Shown here one piece after another: positions 1-6,398 of a DNA stretch of 16,944 nt. The notes under the pieces were generated by a model, which was not told where the DNA came from, made no database searches, and worked only from the letters and a program-made list of their open reading frames with translations. This DNA comes from JACPDH01 sp051305935 (GTDB taxonomy: Bacteria > Acidobacteriota > Thermoanaerobaculia > Gp7-AA8): positions 1-16,944 of the forward strand of contig JBPPMG010000455.1 in NCBI GenBank assembly GCA_051305935.1, read 5' to 3'. The number at the start of each line of letters is the position of its first letter. The first letter of the stretch is position 1. The position numbers were made by a program, and so were the translations under genes.

Positions 1-4
1 ACGG

Positions 5-41
5 GCCGCCTTCGGCGGCGCGCAGACAAGAGTGTCTGCGC
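5..41. repeat. Double hairpin, intergenic palindromic repeat
   Basis: Two adjacent perfect inverted repeats lie downstream of ychF. The first is GCCGCC (5-10) and GGCGGC (14-19) around TTC. The second is GCGCAGACA (20-28) and TGTCTGCGC (33-41) around AGAG, a 9-bp stem with a 4-nt loop. No T-run follows in the ychF direction, so a classical intrinsic terminator is not evident, though the hairpins could still protect or end the ychF transcript. They resemble the dispersed REP-like hairpins elsewhere in this window in stem length. Confidence 0.6.
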
Positions 42-44
42 CAC

Positions 45-79
45 ACGCCTCTCGCCCGCGCCTCTCGCCTTTCGCCTCT
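45..79. repeat. Degenerate heptanucleotide repeat (TCGCCTY)
   Basis: About five units of a 7-base motif, TCGCCTC/TCGCCTT with variants and one 6-base unit, run between the hairpins and the ychF stop codon. A second tract of the same heptad is at 5326-5353. No coding role is apparent. Confidence 0.5.
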
Positions 80-88
80 GACCTGCCG

Positions 89-1183
89 CTACACGTTGAA
101 CCGGAACAGAATGACGTCCCCGTCCTCGACGACGTAGTCCTTGCCTTCGCTGCGCATCTTTCCGGCGGCCTTCGCGCCCTGCTCCCCGCCGTGGGCGACG
201 AAGTCGGCATAGGCGATCGTCTCGGCGCGGATGAAACCGCGCTCGAAGTCGGTGTGGATCTCTCCGGCAGCCTGCGGCGCCTTGAAGCCGACGTGGATCG
301 TCCAGGCGCGCGCCTCTTTCGGGCCCGCGGTGAAGAACGTCTCCAAGTTGAGCAGCGTGTACGCGCTGCGGACGAGCGTATTCAGCCCCGGCTCCTCGAG
401 CCCGAGGTCTTCGAGGAAGTGCTCGCGCTCGTGCTCGTCGAGCTGGACGATCTGCGATTCGATCTCCCCCGCGAGCACGACGATCTCGCCTTTGCGCTCG
501 GCCGCGACCTTGCGAAGGCTCTCGACGTGCGGCGTCTCCTTGCCGATGTCGCTCTCCGCCACGTTCGCGACGTAGAGGACCGGCTTGAGCGTGAGGAGGT
601 TCGACGGGCGGAGCAGCTCGATTTCGTCGTCGGTGAATCCGGCCGAGCGAAGTGGCATCCCCTCCTCCACGACCTTCTGCGCCTTGAGCAGCATGCCGTG
701 CTCGGCGACCGCTTCCTTCTGGCCCGACTTCGCGACGCGACCGACGCGGTCCGCACGCTTGGTGATCGTGTCGAGGTCCGCGAGCATCAGCTCCGTCTCG
801 ATGATGTCGACGTCGCGCGCAGGGTCGACCGAGCCCTCGACGTGGACGACGTTCGCGTCCTCGAAGCAGCGGACGACATGGATGATCGCGTCGGTCTCGC
901 GGATGTTCGCGAGGAACTGGTTGCCGAGCCCTTCGCCCTTGCTCGCGCCCTTGACGAGGCCGGCGATGTCGACGATCTTCACGTCGGTGTAGATGATCGC
1001 CTTGCTCCCCGTGAGCCGGGCCACCTCGTCGAGGCGCTTGTCGTGCACCGGAACGATGCCGACGTTCGGCTCGATCGTGCAGAAGGGGTAGTTCGCGCTC
1101 TGCGCACCCGCGGCAGTAAGCGCGTTGAAAATGGTCGACTTGCCGACGTTCGGCAGTCCTACGATGCCCGCACTGAGACCCAT
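89..1183 (-). CDS. ychF: Redox-regulated ATPase YchF (Obg-family P-loop NTPase)
   Basis: Cytoplasmic ribosome-associated ATPase of the TRAFAC/Obg family, known to bind the 50S or 70S ribosome and to affect translation and the oxidative stress response. The 364-residue length matches E. coli YchF (363). Visible motifs are the P-loop GLPNVGKST at residues 9-17, the G3 motif DIAG at 72-75 and, in place of the GTPase NKxD, NVAE at 207-210, the change linked to ATP preference in this family. A coiled middle region follows, then a TGS-type C-terminal domain from about residue 283 to the end. The ATG is preceded on its strand by GGAGAG about ten bases upstream. It is divergent from the YceI-family gene across 135 bases. 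Assignment is near certain. Confidence 0.97.
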   Translation of the reverse strand: MGLSAGIVGLPNVGKSTIFNALTAAGAQSANYPFCTIEPNVGIVPVHDKRLDEVARLTGSKAIIYTDVKIVDIAGLVKGASKGEGLGNQFLANIRETDAIIHVVRCFEDANVVHVEGSVDPARDVDIIETELMLADLDTITKRADRVGRVAKSGQKEAVAEHGMLLKAQKVVEEGMPLRSAGFTDDEIELLRPSNLLTLKPVLYVANVAESDIGKETPHVESLRKVAAERKGEIVVLAGEIESQIVQLDEHEREHFLEDLGLEEPGLNTLVRSAYTLLNLETFFTAGPKEARAWTIHVGFKAPQAAGEIHTDFERGFIRAETIAYADFVAHGGEQGAKAAGKMRSEGKDYVVEDGDVILFRFNV

Positions 1184-1258
1184 GCGCCCGACTCTCCGTT
1201 GTTGTTGGGATTTGCGGCGCGGCTTGCGATCCCGTTTGCCGATAGGCGAAGATGAATG

Positions 1259-1270
1259 CCCGGCGCCGGG
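1259..1270. promoter_or_regulatory. 12-bp perfect palindrome between divergent genes
   Basis: CCCGGCGCCGGG is a perfect dyad in the spacer between ychF (-) and the YceI-family gene (+). It could be an operator read by a dimeric regulator, or chance in GC-rich DNA. There is no direct sign of function beyond position. Confidence 0.2.
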
Positions 1271-1305
1271 TCACAATACAGAATCCGGCCCCTCAACTAT
1301 TCCTC

Positions 1306-1310
1306 GGAGG
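1306..1310 (+). promoter_or_regulatory. Shine-Dalgarno sequence deciding the YceI-family start
   Basis: GGAGG lies eight bases before the ATG at 1319. It selects this ATG over the upstream in-frame ATG at 1256, which would add 21 residues ahead of an otherwise complete lipoprotein signal. Confidence 0.8.
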
Positions 1311-1318
1311 ACGAATCG

Positions 1319-2017
1319 ATGAAGAGCCTGAATATCCCCCGCGCGATCGTGATGGCGAGCGTCGTAGTGGTGCTCGCAGCCTGCCAGAGCGAGGTCGATG
1401 ACAAGACGGCCGCGACCGTCTCGGAGCCGACGCCTGCCACTGCCGCAGCGCCGGCGACGCCGGCGACCCCAGGCACCGAGGTCGCCGTCACCCGCGAGAC
1501 GAGCCGCATCGAGTTCGTCGGAGCGAAGGTGACGAGGGACCACACGGGCGGCTTCACCGACTTCACCGGCTCGGTAGCATGGCTCGACGGCAAGCCGTCG
1601 TCGATTGCGTTCGAGATCGACATGAACTCGATCTTCACCGACACGCCGAAGCTGACCGCGCACCTGAAGACGCCCGACTTCTTCGACGTCGCGACCCACC
1701 CGAAGGCCAACTTCCGATCGACGTCGATCGGCCAAGCGCCAGCCGGGAACAAGGATGGCGCGACGCATACGATCAGCGGGACGCTGACGATGCGTGGCAC
1801 GGAGAAGGCGATCAGCTTCCCGGTCAAGGTCGCGAATGACGCTTCAGGCCTGACGGCGACGGCGGAGTTCACGATCAACCGCCAGGACTGGGGCGTCGCC
1901 TACAAGGGCGCCTCGGACGATCTGATCAAGGACGAGGTGCTGATCCGCCTCGACATGAAGTTCCCTCCCGCGCCCGGGACTCCGGGACCGACGGCCGCTC
2001 CGGCGACGCAGGGATGA
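1319..2017 (+). CDS. YceI-family lipoprotein
   Basis: Predicted periplasmic or outer-membrane lipoprotein of 232 residues with a YceI domain, a lipocalin-like barrel that in characterised members binds polyisoprenoid or amphiphilic lipids. Residues 1-21 form a lipoprotein signal (basic start, VVVV core) ending in the lipobox LAAC with Cys22 as the lipidation site. Residues 35-55 are an Ala/Thr/Pro-rich linker, and the YceI domain spans about 60-215 with the typical stretch KTPDFFDVATHPKANF at 117-132. A short Pro/Ala-rich tail follows. The start is fixed by GGAGG at 1306. The next gene, yceH, begins ten bases after the stop, so the two are probably co-transcribed. The exact ligand is unknown; classical YceI proteins are soluble, so lipid anchoring is a variant. 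Confidence 0.9.
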   Translation: MKSLNIPRAIVMASVVVVLAACQSEVDDKTAATVSEPTPATAAAPATPATPGTEVAVTRETSRIEFVGAKVTRDHTGGFTDFTGSVAWLDGKPSSIAFEIDMNSIFTDTPKLTAHLKTPDFFDVATHPKANFRSTSIGQAPAGNKDGATHTISGTLTMRGTEKAISFPVKVANDASGLTATAEFTINRQDWGVAYKGASDDLIKDEVLIRLDMKFPPAPGTPGPTAAPATQG

Positions 2018-2027
2018 CGCAACCGCG

Positions 2028-2669
2028 ATGATTCGAGAGCTCGATCCGGTCGAGACGCGCGTGCTCGGCTCGCTGCTCGAGAAGCAGCAGGCGACGCCGG
2101 AGAACTACCCGCTGACGATGAACGCGCTACTCCTCGCGTGCAATCAGAAGACGAGCCGCGAGCCGGTCACCGACTACTCCGAGGCTGAGATCGAGTCGGC
2201 GCTCGCGCGGCTGCAGCAGGACAAGATGGTTTGGAAGGTGACCGGCGGGCGCGCGGCACGATGGGACCACAACCTCGAGGGAGTGCTCCAGATCAGCCGC
2301 GCGTCGAAGGCGATCCTCACGGTGCTCTTCCTGCGCGGACCGCAGACCCTGGCAGAGTTGCGCACGCGGACGGAACGGCTTCACGAGTTCGAGTCGCCCG
2401 AGGAGATCGAGGAGACGCTTCGGGTGCTCGCCTCGCGCGAGGAGCCGTTCGTGCGGCACCTCGAGCGCCAGTCGGGCCAGAAGGAAACGCGATGGGCCCA
2501 CCTGCTCTCTGGCGAGCCGGTCTACGTTCCTTCGCCCGTCGCCGAGCGCGCCCCGCGAGCCCAGTCGTTCGCGGGGTCAGGTCTCGAAGACCGCATCACG
2601 GAGCTCGAGAACACGGTCGCCGAGCTCCGTGCCGAGGTCGAGGGATTGAAGCGGCTCATCGCGGGGTGA
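2028..2669 (+). CDS. yceH: YceH family protein (DUF480, UPF0502)
   Basis: Cytoplasmic protein of 213 residues in the YceH/DUF480 family, whose known structures are tandem winged-helix domains; its molecular role is not established. The N-terminus LDPVETRVLGSLLEKQ followed by TPENYPLTMNAL is highly characteristic. The first winged helix covers about residues 1-85 and the second about 90-165. After a linker, residues 184-212 form a heptad-patterned coiled coil (LEDRITELENTVAELRAEV), as in other family members, probably for oligomerisation. It starts ten bases after the YceI-family stop, indicating an operon, and has only a weak purine-rich RBS. It converges on the MFS gene with six bases between the stop codons. 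Confidence 0.95.
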   Translation: MIRELDPVETRVLGSLLEKQQATPENYPLTMNALLLACNQKTSREPVTDYSEAEIESALARLQQDKMVWKVTGGRAARWDHNLEGVLQISRASKAILTVLFLRGPQTLAELRTRTERLHEFESPEEIEETLRVLASREEPFVRHLERQSGQKETRWAHLLSGEPVYVPSPVAERAPRAQSFAGSGLEDRITELENTVAELRAEVEGLKRLIAG

Positions 2670-2675
2670 GGGCCA

Positions 2676-3845
2676 TCAATCCGCCCGCGCCTCCCACATC
2701 CGCGACGTCGCGGAGAACATCGCGATCGCGCCGAGGCTGAGTAAAGCGGCGCCGAGGAATGCAGGCTTGTAGCCGAAGCGCTGGACGATCGCGCCGGTTG
2801 CCGCGGAACCGAGGCCGATTCCCGAGTCGAACGCCATGATCACGTTGCCGAAGATCGCCGCGCGGCGCGACGGATCGGTGCGCCCCATGATGAAGCTCAT
2901 GAACGTGGGAAACGCGATGCCGAGCCCGGCCCCGTAGATCGCCGCGGAGACGATCATCCATGCGCGCGTCTCCCCGTAGGCGAGCACGACGAGCGCGATC
3001 GCGATGCCGACCAGCGCCGGGTAGAGCATCCGCTTGGTCGGGATCCGGTCGGAGAACGGCCCGACGATGATTCGCGAAACGAGAATCAGCAACGCGAACA
3101 CAGTAAAGAAGAGCGATGGCGGCTCGATCTTCCGCTCGACCGAGAGCAGCGCGACGTAGCTCGTCAGCCCTCCGTAGCCGAACGACACCGTCGTCAGCGT
3201 CAGCGCCGTCACGAACACTTTCGGATCGATGATCTCGGTCAGGCGCGGAAAGCGCGCGTCGGTGCGAGGCTCGTCGTGCGGCAGGATCGCCGCGATCACG
3301 ATCATCACCACCGAGAGCGCGGCCATCGCCAGGCACATCACGAGCCAGCTGTAGTGGTAGAGACGCAGTCCCACCAGCGGCGCGAATGCGATCGCCACCG
3401 TGCTCGCCATTCCCCAGTAGGCGAGCCCCTCGGTGCGCCGCGACGCGGGTATCAGGTTCGTCATGATCCCGCCGCTCGAGGTGAGGATTCCCGACCAGAG
3501 CACTCCGTGAACGACCGCGACGCCCAGGAGCAGCGAACGATCGGTCACCACCGCGTAGAGCAGAGAGAAGAGCACGAATGCCATCGACGCGAAAAGCGCG
3601 AGACGTCTCCTTCCGATGTGGTCTGCGATCGTGCCGGTCAGCGGAGCCGAAAGCGCCGCCGCCCCGGTGTACAACCCGAGGAAGAGCCCCGCCTCCGCCT
3701 TGCTCCCGCCGAGCTCGATGATGCGGAAAGGAATCGTCGGGAAGAGCTGGAACGCCGAAAGAAACGTGACGAAGCTCAGCCCCCAAACGTTGATGAACGT
3801 CGGCGTGAAGAGCGGCTCGCGCGGATGGGCAGCGGCGGAAGTCAC
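2676..3845 (-). CDS. MFS transporter
   Basis: Inner-membrane permease of the major facilitator superfamily, about 389 residues with about twelve hydrophobic helices. The loop between helices 2 and 3 carries the MFS motif-A-like GTIADHIGRRRLALF, and a second copy-like loop GPFSDRIPTKR sits in the second half, as expected for the two six-helix bundles. The substrate cannot be read from sequence; drug, metabolite or sugar efflux are all possible. Start choice: an ATG at 3854 overlaps a TAGAAT -10 hexamer (3858-3853), whereas the GTG at 3845, three codons in, lies seven bases beyond that hexamer and fits a leaderless start, so I prefer GTG. It lies downstream of the TPMT-like gene on the same strand but is separated by 93 bases with a hairpin repeat and has its own promoter. 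Confidence 0.9.
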   Translation of the reverse strand: MTSAAAHPREPLFTPTFINVWGLSFVTFLSAFQLFPTIPFRIIELGGSKAEAGLFLGLYTGAAALSAPLTGTIADHIGRRRLALFASMAFVLFSLLYAVVTDRSLLLGVAVVHGVLWSGILTSSGGIMTNLIPASRRTEGLAYWGMASTVAIAFAPLVGLRLYHYSWLVMCLAMAALSVVMIVIAAILPHDEPRTDARFPRLTEIIDPKVFVTALTLTTVSFGYGGLTSYVALLSVERKIEPPSLFFTVFALLILVSRIIVGPFSDRIPTKRMLYPALVGIAIALVVLAYGETRAWMIVSAAIYGAGLGIAFPTFMSFIMGRTDPSRRAAIFGNVIMAFDSGIGLGSAATGAIVQRFGYKPAFLGAALLSLGAIAMFSATSRMWEARAD

Positions 3846-3852
3846 GGCGAGC

Positions 3853-3858
3853 ATTCTA
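3853..3858 (-). promoter_or_regulatory. -10 box TAGAAT of the MFS gene (leaderless)
   Basis: On the minus strand TAGAAT runs 3858 to 3853, then seven bases (GCTCGCC), then GTG. A transcript initiating 6-8 bases after the -10 would begin at the start codon. No good -35 hexamer is seen 17 bases upstream. Confidence 0.5.
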
Positions 3859-3894
3859 GTCTCGCGCCCACGTGGAGTGCGTGTGGAGGTCTTC

Positions 3895-3920
3895 GTAGGG
3901 GCGACCCGCCGGGTCGCCCG
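3895..3920 (+). repeat. GTAG-led 9-bp hairpin repeat (copy 1)
   Basis: GTAG is followed by GGGCGACCC (3899-3907), a GCC loop and GGGTCGCCC (3911-3919). The stem is perfect. It sits between the TPMT-like and MFS genes, where it could attenuate readthrough. It shares its layout with the hairpins at 8629-8652 and 8687-8710. Confidence 0.65.
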
Positions 3921-3938
3921 TTCGTCCTCTTGCGCGCA

Positions 3939-4520
3939 TCAAACGCGCCGCATCGACAGCCAGCGCTCGGGCCACGTCAGGTGGCCCTTCTCCACGACTT
4001 CCTCGTCGGCGACCGTCTCGAATCCTGCGCCGAGGGCTTCCTCGATCGCGTCCCTCGAGATCCCCCACGGCGGCCCGCCAGCCTCGATCGGCTTCGAGAA
4101 GGGATAGACGATCGCCGCCACCGCGCCGCCCGGGCGCAGCACGCGGCGGATCATCGCTCCCCAGTCGGCGCGCCTCGACGGATCGATCGCGCAGAAGAAC
4201 GTGTGGTCGAAGACGAGATCGAACTGCACTCCCTCGAGCGCAAGCGCGTCTGCGACGGCAAACCTGCCACCGAGCGCCGCAAGCCTTTCCTCCAGGTGGT
4301 CACGCAGATCGTGCACGATGTCGACGGCCGTGACGACGAAACCGGCGCCCGCAAGCGCGAGTGCGTCATGCCCGTGGCCGCATCCCGCCACGAGCACGCT
4401 GCGAAACTCGTCGCCAGGGCAGAGCTGGCCATTCCCGAGCCTCCGCACGAGCTCCGGATGCGCGCCGCCGAGATTCCAGGGCGTCTCACGCGCGCGATAG
4501 CGTTCGCTCCAGTCGATCAT
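3939..4520 (-). CDS. Thiopurine S-methyltransferase (TPMT)-like SAM methyltransferase
   Basis: Cytoplasmic SAM-dependent methyltransferase of 193 residues from the TPMT superfamily, whose bacterial members methylate thiols, selenium or tellurium compounds or other small nucleophiles. Family marks are the N-terminal WSERYRARETPWNLGGAHPEL, the SAM motif I VLVAGCGHGHDA at 42-53, the acidic residue in TAVDI at 64-68, DHTFFCAIDPSRRADW at 105-120 and the post-motif LRPGG near 128-132. The ATG is 21 bases after the stop of the VTT-domain gene, implying co-transcription; its RBS is weak (GACGAG). The natural substrate cannot be read from the sequence. Detoxification of thiols or metalloids is an inference from the family. 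Confidence 0.88.
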   Translation of the reverse strand: MIDWSERYRARETPWNLGGAHPELVRRLGNGQLCPGDEFRSVLVAGCGHGHDALALAGAGFVVTAVDIVHDLRDHLEERLAALGGRFAVADALALEGVQFDLVFDHTFFCAIDPSRRADWGAMIRRVLRPGGAVAAIVYPFSKPIEAGGPPWGISRDAIEEALGAGFETVADEEVVEKGHLTWPERWLSMRRV

Positions 4521-4541
4521 CTGTTCTCGTCGAGCCGAGGC

Positions 4542-5261
4542 TCACTGTTGCGGCTCGGCAACGTGGCGCCGATGCCACGCAGTCACTGCCCACGCGGTGA
4601 GTGCGATCCCCACGATGCCGACTGCCGCGAGCGCCGGCCAGTCCCGCCGCAGGAAGCTCTTGCCGAGAGAGACAGCGCCCGCGGCGAATGGCAACTCCGC
4701 GATGGCCAGCGCGCCGATATAGAGCCAGAACGGATATCGGAGCAGTCCGAGAAGGTAGCCCGGAATCTCAGACGGCAGCGCGAGCTGAAAGAGCAGCACC
4801 ACCGGAAAGCGTGCGCGCTGCGAGAGCCGCCCTTCGTAGCGTCGCAGCTTGTCCGGATCGACGAACCAGACGACCACGCGCCTGCCGAGGTAGCGCCCGA
4901 TCGTGTAGGCGCAGACGCCTCCGAGGAGCCAGCCGAGCCAGAGCAGCACGAACGTCAGCGTCGCGCCCCAGACGTAGACGCCGATCGGCACGAGCACTGC
5001 CGACGAGAGGAACGCAAACATCGCCGACAGCGCCGAGAAGAGCACGAAGACGACCACGCCCCAGCCCGGCCTTCGAATGATGAGCGCCTGAACCGCGGCC
5101 AGCAGGTCGTCGAGTGCGACGAAGAGCCCCTCCGATCGCGCGGCGAGCACGGCGATCCCGAGCAGGATGAGGAGTCCCAGCAACCGTTTCCAGTTGTGGA
5201 CGAGCAGCAGAATCGCCTTGCGTCTTCGAGTCACCCCTTTGATCGCCTCTCGAGCCCTCAC
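4542..5261 (-). CDS. VTT-domain (TVP38/TMEM64, DedA-like) membrane protein
   Basis: Inner-membrane protein of up to 239 residues with a VTT/SNARE-associated domain at about 85-205. The family includes DedA proteins and eukaryotic TMEM41B/VMP1; several members are lipid scramblases or carriers. There is one N-terminal helix at about 27-41, then AFLSSAVLVPIGVYVWG, the GWLLGGVCAYTIGRYLGRR re-entrant segment (110-128), the LFQLALPSEIPGYLLGLLR segment (157-175) and a final helix at about 209-228. The open frame begins at a GTG (5261) that directly abuts a TAGAAT hexamer. If that is the -10, the mRNA begins inside the frame, and the GTG at 5234, preceded by AGAGG eleven bases upstream, is the likelier start (230 residues). 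It is followed closely by the TPMT-like gene. Confidence 0.87.
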   Translation of the reverse strand: MRAREAIKGVTRRRKAILLLVHNWKRLLGLLILLGIAVLAARSEGLFVALDDLLAAVQALIIRRPGWGVVVFVLFSALSAMFAFLSSAVLVPIGVYVWGATLTFVLLWLGWLLGGVCAYTIGRYLGRRVVVWFVDPDKLRRYEGRLSQRARFPVVLLFQLALPSEIPGYLLGLLRYPFWLYIGALAIAELPFAAGAVSLGKSFLRRDWPALAAVGIVGIALTAWAVTAWHRRHVAEPQQ

Positions 5262-5267
5262 ATTCTA
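5262..5267 (-). promoter_or_regulatory. -10 box TAGAAT upstream of the VTT-domain gene
   Basis: Minus-strand TAGAAT is followed without a gap by GTG. With a start point about seven bases downstream, transcription would begin near 5254, making the GTG at 5234 the usable start. It faces the UbiE-like promoter about 100 bases away. Confidence 0.45.
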
Positions 5268-5325
5268 TCGAGGTTCGACACAACTCACGCGGCCTCCAGC
5301 CGGAAGGCTTTTTCAAGCCTGCTCA

Positions 5326-5353
5326 TCGCCTCTCGCCTTCCGCCTGTCGCCCG
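5326..5353. repeat. Heptanucleotide repeat, second tract
   Basis: Four consecutive 7-base units, TCGCCTC TCGCCTT and two one- or two-base variants, sit in the divergent spacer just before the UbiE-like promoter. A weak 6-bp hairpin (AGGCTT/AAGCCT, 5305-5320) precedes it. The same heptad occurs at 45-79. Confidence 0.5.
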
Positions 5354-5366
5354 AGTCTCGAATTGC

Positions 5367-5372
5367 TAGAAT
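5367..5372 (+). promoter_or_regulatory. -10 box TAGAAT of the UbiE-like gene (leaderless)
   Basis: TAGAAT is followed by seven bases (CGCCGCC) and then ATG at 5380, with no Shine-Dalgarno sequence. Spacing and hexamer are identical to those at the MFS gene. Confidence 0.55.
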
Positions 5373-5379
5373 CGCCGCC

Positions 5380-6129
5380 ATGCCCACCGAACCGGCCCCT
5401 CTCGCCCCGCATCCGGACCTCACGGAGTACTACGACCAGCCCGGGAAGCGGAGCGAGTACGTTCGAAACCTCTTCGACGAAACGGCTCCCTGGTACGAAT
5501 GGATGGTGGCGATTCCCTCGTTCGGCACGGGCTCCCGCTATCGTGCCGAGGCCCTCGCGCGGCATGGATGGCGTGAGGGCGTGCGCCTGCTCGACGTCGC
5601 GACGGGCACCGGAGTCGTCGGGCGGGCCGCGATCGAGTCGCTCGGCGGCAAGGGCAATGTCGTCGGCCTCGACCCGAGCCTCGGGATGCTGCTCGAAGCG
5701 CGCAGCGGCCCGATGCGGTCGCGACTCGTCGAGGCGACCGGGACCGCGCTCCCCTTCGGCGACGGCGCGTTCGACATGCTCAGCGTCGGATTCGCCATGC
5801 GTCACTTCGGCGATCTGCGCGCCGCGTTCGCCGAGATGCGTCGGGTGCTCGTTCCCGGCGGCACCCTGCTCATCCTCGAGATCACGCCACCGCGCTCGAG
5901 AATCGGGCGTGCCGCCATGGGCGTCTACATGGGCCGCGTCGTGCCGCTGCTCACGCGCATCCGCACCGGCAGCAAGGATGCGGCGACGCTCATGCGCTAC
6001 TACTGGGACACGACCCTCCACTGCGTCCCGCCCGACGTGATCCTCGGCGCGCTTCGCGACACGGGGTTCGAGAGCCCGCGCCGCGACGTCGAGCTCGCGG
6101 TCTTCAGCGAGTACCACGCTCGGGCGTAA
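5380..6129 (+). CDS. UbiE/MenG-like class I SAM methyltransferase
   Basis: Cytoplasmic SAM-dependent methyltransferase of 249 residues resembling UbiE/COQ5 (demethylmenaquinone or ubiquinone C-methylation). The UbiE-like front LFDETAPWYEWM (31-42) is followed by SAM motif I LLDVATGTGVVG (70-81), the ribose-binding Asp98 in GLDPS, PFGDGAFD (125-132) and EMRRVLVPGG (152-161). The C-terminus departs from canonical UbiE: there is no conserved Gly-Ile tail, and it ends in FSEYHARA. A quinone role is therefore plausible but not proven; another small-molecule methyltransferase is possible. The start is the ATG seven bases after a TAGAAT box. The frame stays open further upstream, but into repeat DNA, so I reject longer starts. 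It stands alone between divergent and repeat DNA. Confidence 0.85.
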   Translation: MPTEPAPLAPHPDLTEYYDQPGKRSEYVRNLFDETAPWYEWMVAIPSFGTGSRYRAEALARHGWREGVRLLDVATGTGVVGRAAIESLGGKGNVVGLDPSLGMLLEARSGPMRSRLVEATGTALPFGDGAFDMLSVGFAMRHFGDLRAAFAEMRRVLVPGGTLLILEITPPRSRIGRAAMGVYMGRVVPLLTRIRTGSKDAATLMRYYWDTTLHCVPPDVILGALRDTGFESPRRDVELAVFSEYHARA

Positions 6130-6155
6130 GGCCGCAGACCGAAGCTCGAACGACA

Positions 6156-6278
6156 TGTCGTCCTGAGCGCAGCGAAGGACCTCGCACGGTTCTACCAACA
6201 CGCAACAAGCCAGGATCCAGGGGCTGACGACTTCCTTTGTAGAAGCCTGCGAGGTCCTTCGCTGCGCTCAGGACGACA
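6156..6278. repeat. Long inverted repeat, GAGCGCAGCGA family (copy A)
   Basis: Two 40-base arms, 6156-6195 and 6239-6278, are inverted copies with two mismatches, separated by 43 bases. Each arm contains GTCCT, the core GAGCGCAGCGA, then AGGAC, so each arm can itself fold a 5-bp stem. It fills the spacer between the UbiE-like and DUF5916 genes. This is the repeat type that, when mistranslated, gives spurious peptides of the HPERSEG or LRCAQDD kind seen in many genomes. The rest of the 6130-6398 spacer shows nothing I can name. Confidence 0.85.
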
Positions 6279-6398
6279 ACTCGTCTGTCTCTTGACTCAC
6301 GCCCCGCGTGACGAACGCGCAACAGCTCTCGAGTCGTCGTGCCAATCGGGCGCCGATGACCCTACACTCTCTCCTGCGTTCGTCGCGGAGAGGCCTGT

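Noticed and set aside
32..1255. A 407-codon plus-strand open frame opposite ychF
   Set aside because: ychF on the other strand is unmistakable; this frame is its antisense shadow.
3276..5369. A very long open frame (about 697 codons) on the plus strand across the MFS, TPMT-like and VTT genes
   Set aside because: It is antisense to three recognisable genes, is made mostly of Arg, Glu, Asp, His and Pro as GC-rich shadow frames are, and crosses intergenic repeats.
5323..6201. A 292-codon minus-strand open frame opposite the UbiE-like gene
   Set aside because: It begins inside inverted repeat copy A and encodes no recognisable domain.
6156..6278. Inverted repeat as insertion-sequence ends or an intrinsic terminator
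   Set aside because: Only 43 bases lie between the arms, with no transposase gene, no T-run and no visible target duplication.
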